DNA of 9,414 nucleotides from CAKVLS01 sp045605365 (GTDB taxonomy: Bacteria; Bacillota; Clostridia; Christensenellales; UBA1242). The position numbers and the translations under genes were made by a program. This document shows, piece after piece, positions 1 to 5,263 of this stretch. The first letter of the stretch is position 1. Each line of letters begins with the position of its first letter. The stretch covers positions 1 to 9,414 of the forward strand of contig JAZUPV010000039.1 of NCBI GenBank assembly GCA_045605365.1, in the 5' to 3' direction. A model generated the notes under the pieces. It had not been told where the DNA came from. It saw only the letters and a program-made list of their open reading frames with translations, and ran no database searches.

Positions 1-409
<409 letters not shown>

Positions 410-571
410 AGAGATGATCTTGACCAACAATTATGTCAAACAAATTTTTATAAGTTTTCACTAAGTCTACTAAATGTGCAGTTGCCAATGTGGTAATTAT
501 GATTGACAAAAACAGTTATTGCTGATACAATTTAATCAGATATTTCAAAGCAATAGCTTTTAAATATACCA
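410..571 (+). other. 23S-5S intergenic spacer
   Basis: AT-rich spacer of about 160 bases between the large rRNA and 5S rRNA. No tRNA is encoded in it. A short inverted repeat (GATC at about 406-409 and 416-419) lies at the 23S end and may be part of processing structure. The notable content is a promoter-like sequence at 503-531, listed separately. The rest has no recognisable feature. Confidence 0.8.
503..531 (+). promoter_or_regulatory. Putative sigma-A promoter upstream of 5S rRNA
   Basis: TTGACA at 503-508, a 17-base spacer, then TACAAT at 526-531, with an extended -10 TG at 523-524. This is a perfect -35 and a 5/6 -10. Predicted initiation near 538 would lie ~34 bases before the mature 5S. 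It suggests 5S can be made independently of the full rRNA operon. It is sequence evidence only, and AT-rich spacers produce chance matches, although three concordant elements are uncommon. Confidence 0.55.
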
Positions 572-691
572 TTGTCGGTGACTATAGAGAAAAGGTCCCA
601 CCCGTTCTCATCTCGAACACGGAAGTTAAGCTTTTCATCGTCGAAAATACTTGGCCGGTAACAGCCCGGAAAAATAGAACATTGCCGACAT
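572..691 (+). rRNA. rrf: 5S ribosomal RNA
   Basis: Complete 5S rRNA of about 120 nucleotides. The 5' strand TGTCGG (573-578) pairs with CCGACA (685-690) to form terminal helix I. The conserved CCCGTTCTCATCTCGAACACGGAAGTTAAG block, with the loop B/C consensus GAACACGGAAG, is present at about 601-630, and the GGCCGGTAACAGCCCGG-like arm is at about 653-669. It is the last gene of the rRNA operon and is followed after 7 bases by a terminator. Ends are set by the terminal helix and may be off by 1-2 bases. Its neighbour on the other side is the spacer with a possible private promoter. Confidence 0.95.
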
Positions 692-698
692 ACCATCA

Positions 699-729
699 AG
701 ACAGGCGCACGAGCCTGTCTTTTTGTTTT
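699..729 (+). terminator. Rho-independent terminator of the rRNA operon
   Basis: Perfect 8-bp stem AGACAGGC (699-706) and GCCTGTCT (713-720) around a 6-base loop, followed by the U-rich tail TTTTGTTTT. It sits 7 bases after the mature 5S end and closes the rRNA transcript before the convergent minus-strand genes. Confidence 0.92.
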
Positions 730-845
730 ATATACATCTAAAATATAATACTTTAAAGCCGATTAATTATTGTTGCTAATGCTCGTACTAATCTAAAGCA
801 TCAATAGTAAAACATTATAGTTTATAACAGAATATCAAAAATAAA
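730..845. other. Intergenic stretch without recognisable content
   Basis: About 115 AT-rich bases between the rRNA terminator and the terminator of the convergent minus-strand operon. I see no ORF, RNA gene, clear promoter or repeat here. Confidence 0.6.
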
Positions 846-871
846 AAAAGATAGGTTTTTGCCTATCTTTT
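843..871 (-). terminator. Terminator of the minus-strand nucleosidase operon
   Basis: Inverted repeat AAAAGATAGG (846-855) and CCTATCTTTT (862-871) around a 6-base loop. Read on the minus strand, the stem is followed by a run of seven T, as expected for Rho-independent termination. The stop codon of the small membrane protein (863-865) lies inside the stem. On the plus strand the stem is also followed by a T-rich run (TATTTTTT), so the element may work in both directions and act as a backstop for rRNA read-through. Confidence 0.85.
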
Positions 872-1141
872 ATTTTTTATAATAAGAACTGTACTTGCTA
901 TAAATTGTACTGCTGTTAATACTCCGCCAACTGCTGTTAATACTATGCCAAGGGTTTGGTTAGTGTTGGTTGTGGTAAGTATTAGTATGCCTGCAAGTAG
1001 TAATCCAATAAACACTAAAGCGATAATCATACATACTAATCTAATTAAAAATACTTGCCAAGGTTTTAGCTTATCTTCTGGAAAGAAGTAAAAAGCAAGG
1101 TCTAAGTATATTTCTATAAATATTTCTAAGAAGATATCCAT
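863..1141 (-). CDS. Small two-helix membrane protein, function unknown
   Basis: A 92-residue protein that I do not recognise. Two strongly hydrophobic segments are visible, at about residues 30-55 and 64-88, separated by a polar turn (TTTNTNQT). The N-terminus (1-25) is hydrophobic and acidic (DIFLEIFIEIYLD) and could be an amphipathic helix. The C-terminus ends in the basic KNKR. The predicted topology is a helical hairpin in the cytoplasmic membrane. No catalytic motif is seen. Its ATG lies one base after the TAA of the upstream nucleosidase gene. That spacing implies translational coupling and a shared transcript, though a functional link is only inferred. A terminator overlaps its stop codon. 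It could be a small holin-like or stress-related membrane protein, but nothing in the sequence decides this. Confidence 0.75.
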   Translation of the reverse strand: MDIFLEIFIEIYLDLAFYFFPEDKLKPWQVFLIRLVCMIIALVFIGLLLAGILILTTTNTNQTLGIVLTAVGGVLTAVQFIASTVLIIKNKR

Positions 1142-1142
1142 A

Positions 1143-1811
1143 TTAAACTCTTGATAAGATTTTTACAAGTTCTTTTTGTAGGTTTGAGATAGCTACTTGG
1201 CTATATCTATCATAGATACCTTCTAAATCTTGACCTACGTAGTCAGATATACCTTTTAGCATAAGTAGTGGCATCTTGTTGTATTTGCATACTTGAGCTA
1301 TGCTGCCACCCTCCATATCGCATACGTCGATATTTTTTGTTATCATAAAGTCAGCTTGTTTTTGGCTATTTGCAAATCTATCTGCAGTACCAAGAACAAC
1401 TTCTTTATATTCTTTTTTGATATTTTGAGTATAGTTGTTGCTAATGTATTGATAAGGAGTATCAAACTCGTTAAGTTTGCCTACTGGTACATTTTCTAGT
1501 TCGCTTAGGTCAAAGTCATACTGTATCCAGCTCTTTACCATACATACAAGACCTAGCGGTATTTTTTTGTTAACTGTACCGCCGATACCAACATTTACTA
1601 AAAGTTGCATATCTGGGTATCTATCAATAAGTGCTTGTGTAGCCATTGCTGCGTTAACTTTGCCCACACCACATATAATAACTGCTGCTGGGTGATTTAG
1701 ATATGTACCTTCAATCAAAGTTTTACCTGCTAGGGTAGACTTTTTTGTTTTCTCCATATTGTTTATTATAGATACTGCTTCGTTATTTAAAGCTGTTATA
1801 AAACCAATCAT
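1143..1811 (-). CDS. 5'-methylthioadenosine/S-adenosylhomocysteine nucleosidase-like protein
   Basis: This 222-residue protein belongs to the nucleoside phosphorylase/nucleosidase (PNP_UDP_1) fold and resembles MTA/SAH nucleosidase. That enzyme cleaves adenine from methylthioadenosine and S-adenosylhomocysteine in SAM recycling. Visible family features are E11 in ALNNEAV (equivalent to catalytic Glu12 of the E. coli enzyme), the CGVGKVNAA segment at 47-55, VNVGIGG at 72-78, GTADRF at 141-146, the DMEGGS motif with E167 (ribose contact), and ISD at 188-190 with D190 (general acid). Length is close to the usual ~230. The start is supported by AGAGGT at 1820-1825 on the minus strand. It has its own promoter-like sequence downstream of folA and is followed after one base by a small membrane protein gene. 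The substrate could be another nucleoside, since MEGGS replaces the common MEATA/MEAAS form. Confidence 0.85.
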   Translation of the reverse strand: MIGFITALNNEAVSIINNMEKTKKSTLAGKTLIEGTYLNHPAAVIICGVGKVNAAMATQALIDRYPDMQLLVNVGIGGTVNKKIPLGLVCMVKSWIQYDFDLSELENVPVGKLNEFDTPYQYISNNYTQNIKKEYKEVVLGTADRFANSQKQADFMITKNIDVCDMEGGSIAQVCKYNKMPLLMLKGISDYVGQDLEGIYDRYSQVAISNLQKELVKILSRV

Positions 1812-1831
1812 ATATATTTACCTCTATGAGT

Positions 1832-1861
1832 ATTTTAGCATTTTTGTTTTTGTATAGTCAA
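1832..1861 (-). promoter_or_regulatory. Putative promoter of the nucleosidase operon
   Basis: On the minus strand TTGACT (1856-1861), an 18-base spacer, then TAAAAT (1832-1837) preceded by an extended -10 TGC (1838-1840). It lies in the 61-base gap between folA and the nucleosidase gene and has no terminator before it, so thyA-folA read-through may add to expression. Confidence 0.55.
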
Positions 1862-1872
1862 TTAATTATAGT

Positions 1873-2382
1873 TTAGAACTCAAAAGGTTTTGGTTCTTTG
1901 TTTTCGTAAATGCAGAAGTTAAATGTATAACCATCTTCTTGCATATCGCTAGATTTTTCTACCAAGGTCCAGTTAGGCATTTCGTCAAGGTTCGGTAAAA
2001 ATCTATCGGCCTGTTTTGAGCCGTTTATTTTAGTTATATAGCCCTTTTTGCAATAAGGGATTAGTTGTGTATATACACTTGCTCCGCCGATAATAAAGAC
2101 GTCTTCTGGGTTGTATTTGGCGATTTCTTGCGATAATTCTTTAAAATCGTGCACGGCTATTGTGTCTGGCTCGTTAAAATCTTGGTTTAATGTTAGAACA
2201 ATGTTGATGCGGTTTTTTAGAGCTTTTTTGCCAGGGAAAGAATAAAATGTATTGTCTCCCATAACTACAACTTTGTTAAGAGTTGTTTGCCTAAAATATT
2301 GCATATCTTGTTTTAAGGTATATAGTAGGTCGTTTTTATAACCTATTGCGTAGTTTTGGTCTACTGCTACGATAAAATTCAT
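1873..2382 (-). CDS. folA: Dihydrofolate reductase
   Basis: DHFR, 169 residues, reduces dihydrofolate to tetrahydrofolate and regenerates the cofactor oxidised by thymidylate synthase. Visible motifs are AIG at 12-14, the substrate-site Asp D26 in LKQDMQYF, T34, VVVMG at 38-42, R58 in KNRINIVLT (glutamate-tail arginine), and the GGASVY nucleotide-binding motif at 99-104 followed by YITKI. Length is typical. Two positions are unusual. The tryptophan of the consensus LPW motif is a tyrosine (Y21), and D43 occupies the place of the NADPH-contacting arginine of the usual MGRxT motif (here MGDNT). The start is fixed by AGGAGA (2389-2394) upstream of the ATG. It follows thyA by 16 bases and is surely co-transcribed with it. 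Confidence 0.94.
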   Translation of the reverse strand: MNFIVAVDQNYAIGYKNDLLYTLKQDMQYFRQTTLNKVVVMGDNTFYSFPGKKALKNRINIVLTLNQDFNEPDTIAVHDFKELSQEIAKYNPEDVFIIGGASVYTQLIPYCKKGYITKINGSKQADRFLPNLDEMPNWTLVEKSSDMQEDGYTFNFCIYENKEPKPFEF

Positions 2383-2398
2383 ACGTTTTCTCCTATAA

Positions 2399-3229
2399 CT
2401 AAATTGCTACTTCAAATTTTTCTTTGTTAGGGTTGCATTTATAGTCAACCAGTTTAAAGCTGTCTACAGTAAAATCATAAAAGTTTGTTATGCTTTTGTC
2501 AATTTCAAGACGTGGTGCTTCAAATTGTTCGTTTTGCATAATATTTTTTATGATAGGGACGTGTCTATCATAGATATGTGCGTCTGAAATGACGTGTACT
2601 AGTTCGCCTACTTCTAAACCGCTAACTTGAGCAAACATATGCACTAGTATTGCGTATTGGCATACATTCCAGTTGTTGGCTGCTAGCATATCTTGAGAAC
2701 GTTGATTAAGTATAGCGTTAAGTTTGTTGCCAGTAACGTTAAAAGTTACGCTATATGCACAAGGGTATAGGTGCATTTCGTGTAAATCTGCAAAAGTATA
2801 AATATTGGTCATAATTCTACGACTAGCAGGGTTATGTTTTAGGTCGTACAAAACTCTGTCTACTTGGTCAAATTCGCCTTCTTTATATTTGTGCTTGATG
2901 CCAAGTTGGTAGCCGTATGCTTTGCCTATAGAACCAGTTTCGTCTGCCCAGCTGTCCCAAATATGGCTGTTGAGGTCTTTGATATTGTTAGATTTTTTTT
3001 GCCAAATCCAAAGTAGTTCGTCAATGCAATTTTTAAACATAGTCTTTCTTAGGGTTATTATAGGGAACTCCTTTGACAAGTCATAACGGTTAACTATGCA
3101 AAATTTTTTGATAGTGTGTGCTGGAGTGCCGTCGCTCCATACTGGTCTTACTTGCAAATGTTCGTCAGAAAAACCATTATTAATAATGTCTGTGCAATTT
3201 TGTATAAATACTTTGTCTGCGTAACTCAT
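2399..3229 (-). CDS. thyA: Thymidylate synthase
   Basis: Thymidylate synthase, 276 residues, converts dUMP to dTMP using methylenetetrahydrofolate and yields dihydrofolate for the adjacent DHFR. Signatures in order are R28 with the DGTPAHT segment (phosphate loop), ELLWIWQKKSN at 71-81, HIWDSWA at 89-95, IGKAYGYQLG at 101-110, SRR at 136-138, catalytic C157 in YPCAYSV, QRSQDM at 176-181, N188, and H218/Y220 in DAHIYDRH. The protein matches the B. subtilis ThyA type rather than the E. coli type: the residue after the catalytic cysteine is not His, and the C-terminus ends FEVAI. An AAGGAG site (3235-3240) precedes the ATG. It is the first gene of the thyA-folA operon. Confidence 0.96.
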   Translation of the reverse strand: MSYADKVFIQNCTDIINNGFSDEHLQVRPVWSDGTPAHTIKKFCIVNRYDLSKEFPIITLRKTMFKNCIDELLWIWQKKSNNIKDLNSHIWDSWADETGSIGKAYGYQLGIKHKYKEGEFDQVDRVLYDLKHNPASRRIMTNIYTFADLHEMHLYPCAYSVTFNVTGNKLNAILNQRSQDMLAANNWNVCQYAILVHMFAQVSGLEVGELVHVISDAHIYDRHVPIIKNIMQNEQFEAPRLEIDKSITNFYDFTVDSFKLVDYKCNPNKEKFEVAI

Positions 3230-3259
3230 AATATCTCCTTAAAATTTTAATCTATATTA

Positions 3260-3288
3260 AGTTTAAAGCAACCAAACTTGTTAGTCAA
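3260..3288 (-). promoter_or_regulatory. Putative thyA-folA promoter
   Basis: On the minus strand TTGACT (3283-3288), a 17-base spacer, then TAAACT (3260-3265). It lies about 30 bases upstream of the thyA ATG, so the leader would be short with no room for a riboswitch. It is divergent from the promoter at 3334-3362. Confidence 0.5.
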
Positions 3289-3333
3289 CAAAATACGCTT
3301 AACTTGCCTTTAATTTAATTTTGTTTAAAATTG

Positions 3334-3362
3334 TTGCAAGCAATGTCAAATTAAATTATACT
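3334..3362 (+). promoter_or_regulatory. Putative promoter of the small antitoxin-like gene and GNAT gene
   Basis: TTGCAA (3334-3339), a 17-base spacer, then TATACT (3357-3362), about 30 bases before the likely ribosome binding site AAAGG (3383-3387) of the gene at 3400. The -10 is good and the -35 moderate. It is the only convincing pair in the divergent intergenic region on this strand. Confidence 0.5.
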
Positions 3363-3399
3363 TAAAGTGTATCTTTATAAATAAAGGCGGTATAAGTTT

Positions 3400-3582
3400 A
3401 TGACAGAAGAAGAAAAAGAGAGAATTATTAGAGAAGTTGTACATAGTTTTGCTTGTGAAGGTATGATAATAACAGATGAAGAAATAGCAAGAATGAGACC
3501 TTTGCTTGACGGTACTAAGACAGTAGAACAATTAATTGCTGAAGAAACCGAACTAATGAGAAAAGAAGGTCTTATAGACTAA
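3400..3582 (+). CDS. VbhA-like (Fic-inhibitory) antitoxin-like small protein
   Basis: A 60-residue acidic, soluble, probably all-helical protein. Residues 16-21 read SFACEG, an exact match to the (S/T)xxxE(G/N) inhibitory motif by which VbhA-type antitoxins block the ATP site of Fic AMPylating enzymes. The following pattern (TDEE at 25-28, LLDG at 35-38, T41 then EQLIAEE at 43-49) also resembles the VbhA domain layout. In known systems the antitoxin gene directly precedes a fic gene. Here the next gene, 18 bases downstream, encodes a GNAT acetyltransferase and no HPFxxGNG-type Fic motif occurs anywhere in the window. It is therefore an orphan antitoxin, a trans-acting inhibitor of a distant Fic protein, or a partner of the GNAT enzyme. 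The start has a modest ribosome binding site (AAAGG) and a promoter upstream. The family assignment is by pattern only. Confidence 0.65.
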   Translation: MTEEEKERIIREVVHSFACEGMIITDEEIARMRPLLDGTKTVEQLIAEETELMRKEGLID

Positions 3583-3600
3583 ACATTATAGGTAATATCA

Positions 3601-4101
3601 ATGAAAGATTATCAATATATAAAAATTGACCAAAATAACATAACTGACGAGCAGTTTAGACAAGTATGTCTTGTAGAAAACTCTAGCCCAGATGGTTATA
3701 GTGTAGACGTTATGAAAGAAATCTGGGTAACAGGCAACAAAAACGATAACTTTGCCTGTGTAGACGGTGACAAAATTGTCGCACATATCACATACAATCC
3801 ACAATCACAACGTCGCAACGGCAGTATATATATGGTCAATTTGACCGTTTTGCCTGAGTATAAACAACAAGGCATAGCAACAAACCTTATACTCTGTGCA
3901 GTAGAATATTATATAAAGCACGGGTTTAGCTTGCCTATGTCTACTAGTGTGGACAAAGATAATATACCCGCAATCAACCTTTATAAAAAAGTGGGCTTTG
4001 AGATAAAAGAGCCAATCTGCGACCTAGACCAAGATGACGAACAATATATTATGGACGCAGACCTTAATACAATCAAACAAACAATACTTAATAAAAAATA
4101 A
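3601..4101 (+). CDS. GNAT-family N-acetyltransferase
   Basis: A 166-residue single-domain protein of the GCN5-related N-acetyltransferase fold, which transfers acetyl from acetyl-CoA to an amine; the substrate cannot be read from sequence. Motif A is VNLTVLPEYKQQGIATNLI (79-97), with QQGIAT as the pyrophosphate-binding loop (Q/RxxGxG/A). Motif B is DNIPAINLYKKVGFE (120-134), typical of the C-terminal half. Length is normal, so it looks like a complete enzyme rather than a short GNAT toxin. It follows the VbhA-like gene by 18 bases with only a weak ribosome binding site (AGGTAA), which fits co-translation from one transcript. No terminator follows before the tRNA 25 bases downstream, so the tRNA may share this transcript. 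Confidence 0.88.
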   Translation: MKDYQYIKIDQNNITDEQFRQVCLVENSSPDGYSVDVMKEIWVTGNKNDNFACVDGDKIVAHITYNPQSQRRNGSIYMVNLTVLPEYKQQGIATNLILCAVEYYIKHGFSLPMSTSVDKDNIPAINLYKKVGFEIKEPICDLDQDDEQYIMDADLNTIKQTILNKK

Positions 4102-4103
4102 CC

Positions 4104-4123
4104 CAAGCAACAATCGTTGCTTG
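4104..4123 (+). repeat. Perfect 8-bp hairpin just before tRNA-Ser
   Basis: CAAGCAAC (4104-4111) and GTTGCTTG (4116-4123) form a perfect stem with the 4-base loop AATC, two bases after the GNAT stop codon and 3 bases before the mature 5' end of the tRNA. No T-run follows, so it is not a typical terminator. It could mark the mRNA-tRNA boundary or influence processing of a joint transcript. Confidence 0.6.
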
Positions 4124-4126
4124 TAT

Positions 4127-4214
4127 GTAGGAGTGTCAGAGTGGTCGAATGTGCTGGTCTCGAAAACCGGTATACTGCAAAGTATCAAGGGTTCAAATCC
4201 CTTCTCCTACGCCA
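4127..4214 (+). tRNA. tRNA-Ser (anticodon CGA)
   Basis: Class II tRNA of 88 nucleotides including an encoded CCA (4212-4214). The acceptor stem GTAGGAG (4127-4133) pairs perfectly with CTCCTAC (4204-4210), with G at the discriminator position as usual for serine. The anticodon stem CTGGT/ACCGG encloses the loop CTCGAAA, giving anticodon CGA at 4161-4163 that reads UCG. The long variable arm ATACT-GCAA-AGTAT is diagnostic for Ser/Leu/Tyr tRNAs, and the T arm AAGGG-TTCAAAT-CCCTT is intact. It decodes a codon that is rare in AT-rich genomes. It lies 25 bases after a GNAT gene and may be transcribed with it. Confidence 0.95.
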
Positions 4215-4223
4215 AAATAGTGT

Positions 4224-4252
4224 TTATTATTGTATTTAATATTATATATACT
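4224..4252 (+). promoter_or_regulatory. Weak candidate promoter of the serine hydrolase gene
   Basis: TATACT at 4247-4252 is a good -10; at 17 bases the -35 is only TTATTA (4224-4229), a poor match. It lies in the 70-base, very AT-rich gap between the tRNA and the hydrolase gene. No convincing terminator separates tRNA and hydrolase, so read-through is an alternative. Confidence 0.3.
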
Positions 4253-4284
4253 TTTTATAGGTATATATTTGGAGAAAAGAAAAT

Positions 4285-5208
4285 ATGAGAACAATATTAA
4301 ATAAAATTTTAGAGAAGAAAAAAACAGTTTTTAATAAATTTAATGAAAATGTACATATTGATAGCATTATGATAAAAAACAACGGGGCTATCTGCTCAAA
4401 ATTTTATAAAGAAGATTCTTTACACGAAATGAGAAGTATAAGTAAAGTTTTGATAGCTTTGGCATATGGCATTGTGCTTGATCGTAATTTGATAAATTTA
4501 GAAACAGAAGTTTATCCAATAATTAAAGATATAGTAAACTTAGAAAATAAACAAAATTTAGAAAAAATAAAACAATGGAAAATTAAACATTTGCTTACAT
4601 ATTCTTGTGGGTATGAAGACCAAATGTTTTCTGAAAGATTTATTGAAGGTTTAGACCCAAAAACTTATTTGGATTATGTGGTAAACTACAATCTTGTTTA
4701 TAACCCAGGTGAAAAATATGTATACAATAACGCTGATATATTTTTGCTATCAGTTTGTTTTCAAGAAAAGTTTAAAGAAAATATCAAAGATTTCATTAAA
4801 AGAGAGATTTTTGAACCGTTAAATATAACAAAATTTGAATGGCAAAATTATGACAAATATTGTCCAGGGGGAACGGGGTTATATATTACTCACAAAGATC
4901 TATTTAAAATCGGTGAATTATTATTAAACAAAGGAAAGTTCAACAACAAACAATTAGTTTCTACTAAATATATTGAAGCAATGTGTTCAACTCAAATTGA
5001 AACTCCGTATGCTGCAAAACCAGAAAGGGTATTGCCTAAATATGGGGTAGGATATGTAATGCATATTTCTAGAGATGGATATGTTTTTAAAGACGGTAGT
5101 CGTGGGCAATATCTAATTTTTAATTTTGAAAAAAACTTTCTTATAACAATATTATCAACCGAAAGTGATATGAGTTGTGTAACAGAGATTTTAAGAGATG
5201 TATTATAA
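4285..5208 (+). CDS. Serine beta-lactamase-like hydrolase (class C / penicillin-binding-protein fold)
   Basis: A 307-residue protein of the beta-lactamase-like serine hydrolase family (Pfam Beta-lactamase type). The catalytic SxxK is S51-I-S-K54 in MRSISKVLIALA. The second motif YxN is Y147-N-N149 in KYVYNNADIFLLS. The third, KTG-equivalent segment is in DGSRGQYLIF at 270-279. KHLLTYSCGY at 101-110 matches the typical HLLtHtSGl region. No signal peptide or lipobox is present, so it should act in the cytoplasm, as an esterase or peptidase rather than a secreted beta-lactamase. The start has GGAG at 4271-4274, ten bases before the ATG. To the eye the gene is richer in A/T and in AAT, AAA and TTA codons than the amylase and methyltransferase genes after it. 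Together with its place just 3' of a tRNA, this hints at separate acquisition. The substrate is unknown. Confidence 0.82.
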   Translation: MRTILNKILEKKKTVFNKFNENVHIDSIMIKNNGAICSKFYKEDSLHEMRSISKVLIALAYGIVLDRNLINLETEVYPIIKDIVNLENKQNLEKIKQWKIKHLLTYSCGYEDQMFSERFIEGLDPKTYLDYVVNYNLVYNPGEKYVYNNADIFLLSVCFQEKFKENIKDFIKREIFEPLNITKFEWQNYDKYCPGGTGLYITHKDLFKIGELLLNKGKFNNKQLVSTKYIEAMCSTQIETPYAAKPERVLPKYGVGYVMHISRDGYVFKDGSRGQYLIFNFEKNFLITILSTESDMSCVTEILRDVL

Positions 5209-5263
5209 TTAATACTTCAGTTTAGATATAAAAAAGTTATTTATTAAAAATCAGAGGTGGGCT

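Noticed and set aside
1293..1695. Two plus-strand open frames (1293-1499 and 1477-1695)
   Set aside because: They are antisense to the nucleosidase gene, whose catalytic motifs are clear, and have no supporting start signals.
3346..3804. Two minus-strand open frames (3346-3531 and 3598-3804)
   Set aside because: They are opposite the VbhA-like and GNAT genes; low-complexity hydrophobic translations with no start signals, hence mirror frames.
4104..4123. Hairpin before the tRNA as a Rho-independent terminator
   Set aside because: The stem is good, but it is followed by TATGTAGG rather than a T-run, and the tRNA begins three bases later.
4034..4288. Plus-strand open frame of 84 codons
   Set aside because: It overlaps the end of the GNAT gene in another frame and runs straight through the tRNA-Ser gene; there is no ribosome binding site and no protein-like pattern.
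5204..5209. Perfect TATAAT at the end of the hydrolase gene as a promoter for the amylase gene
   Set aside because: No acceptable -35 is found 16-18 bases upstream; the match is probably chance in AT-rich sequence.
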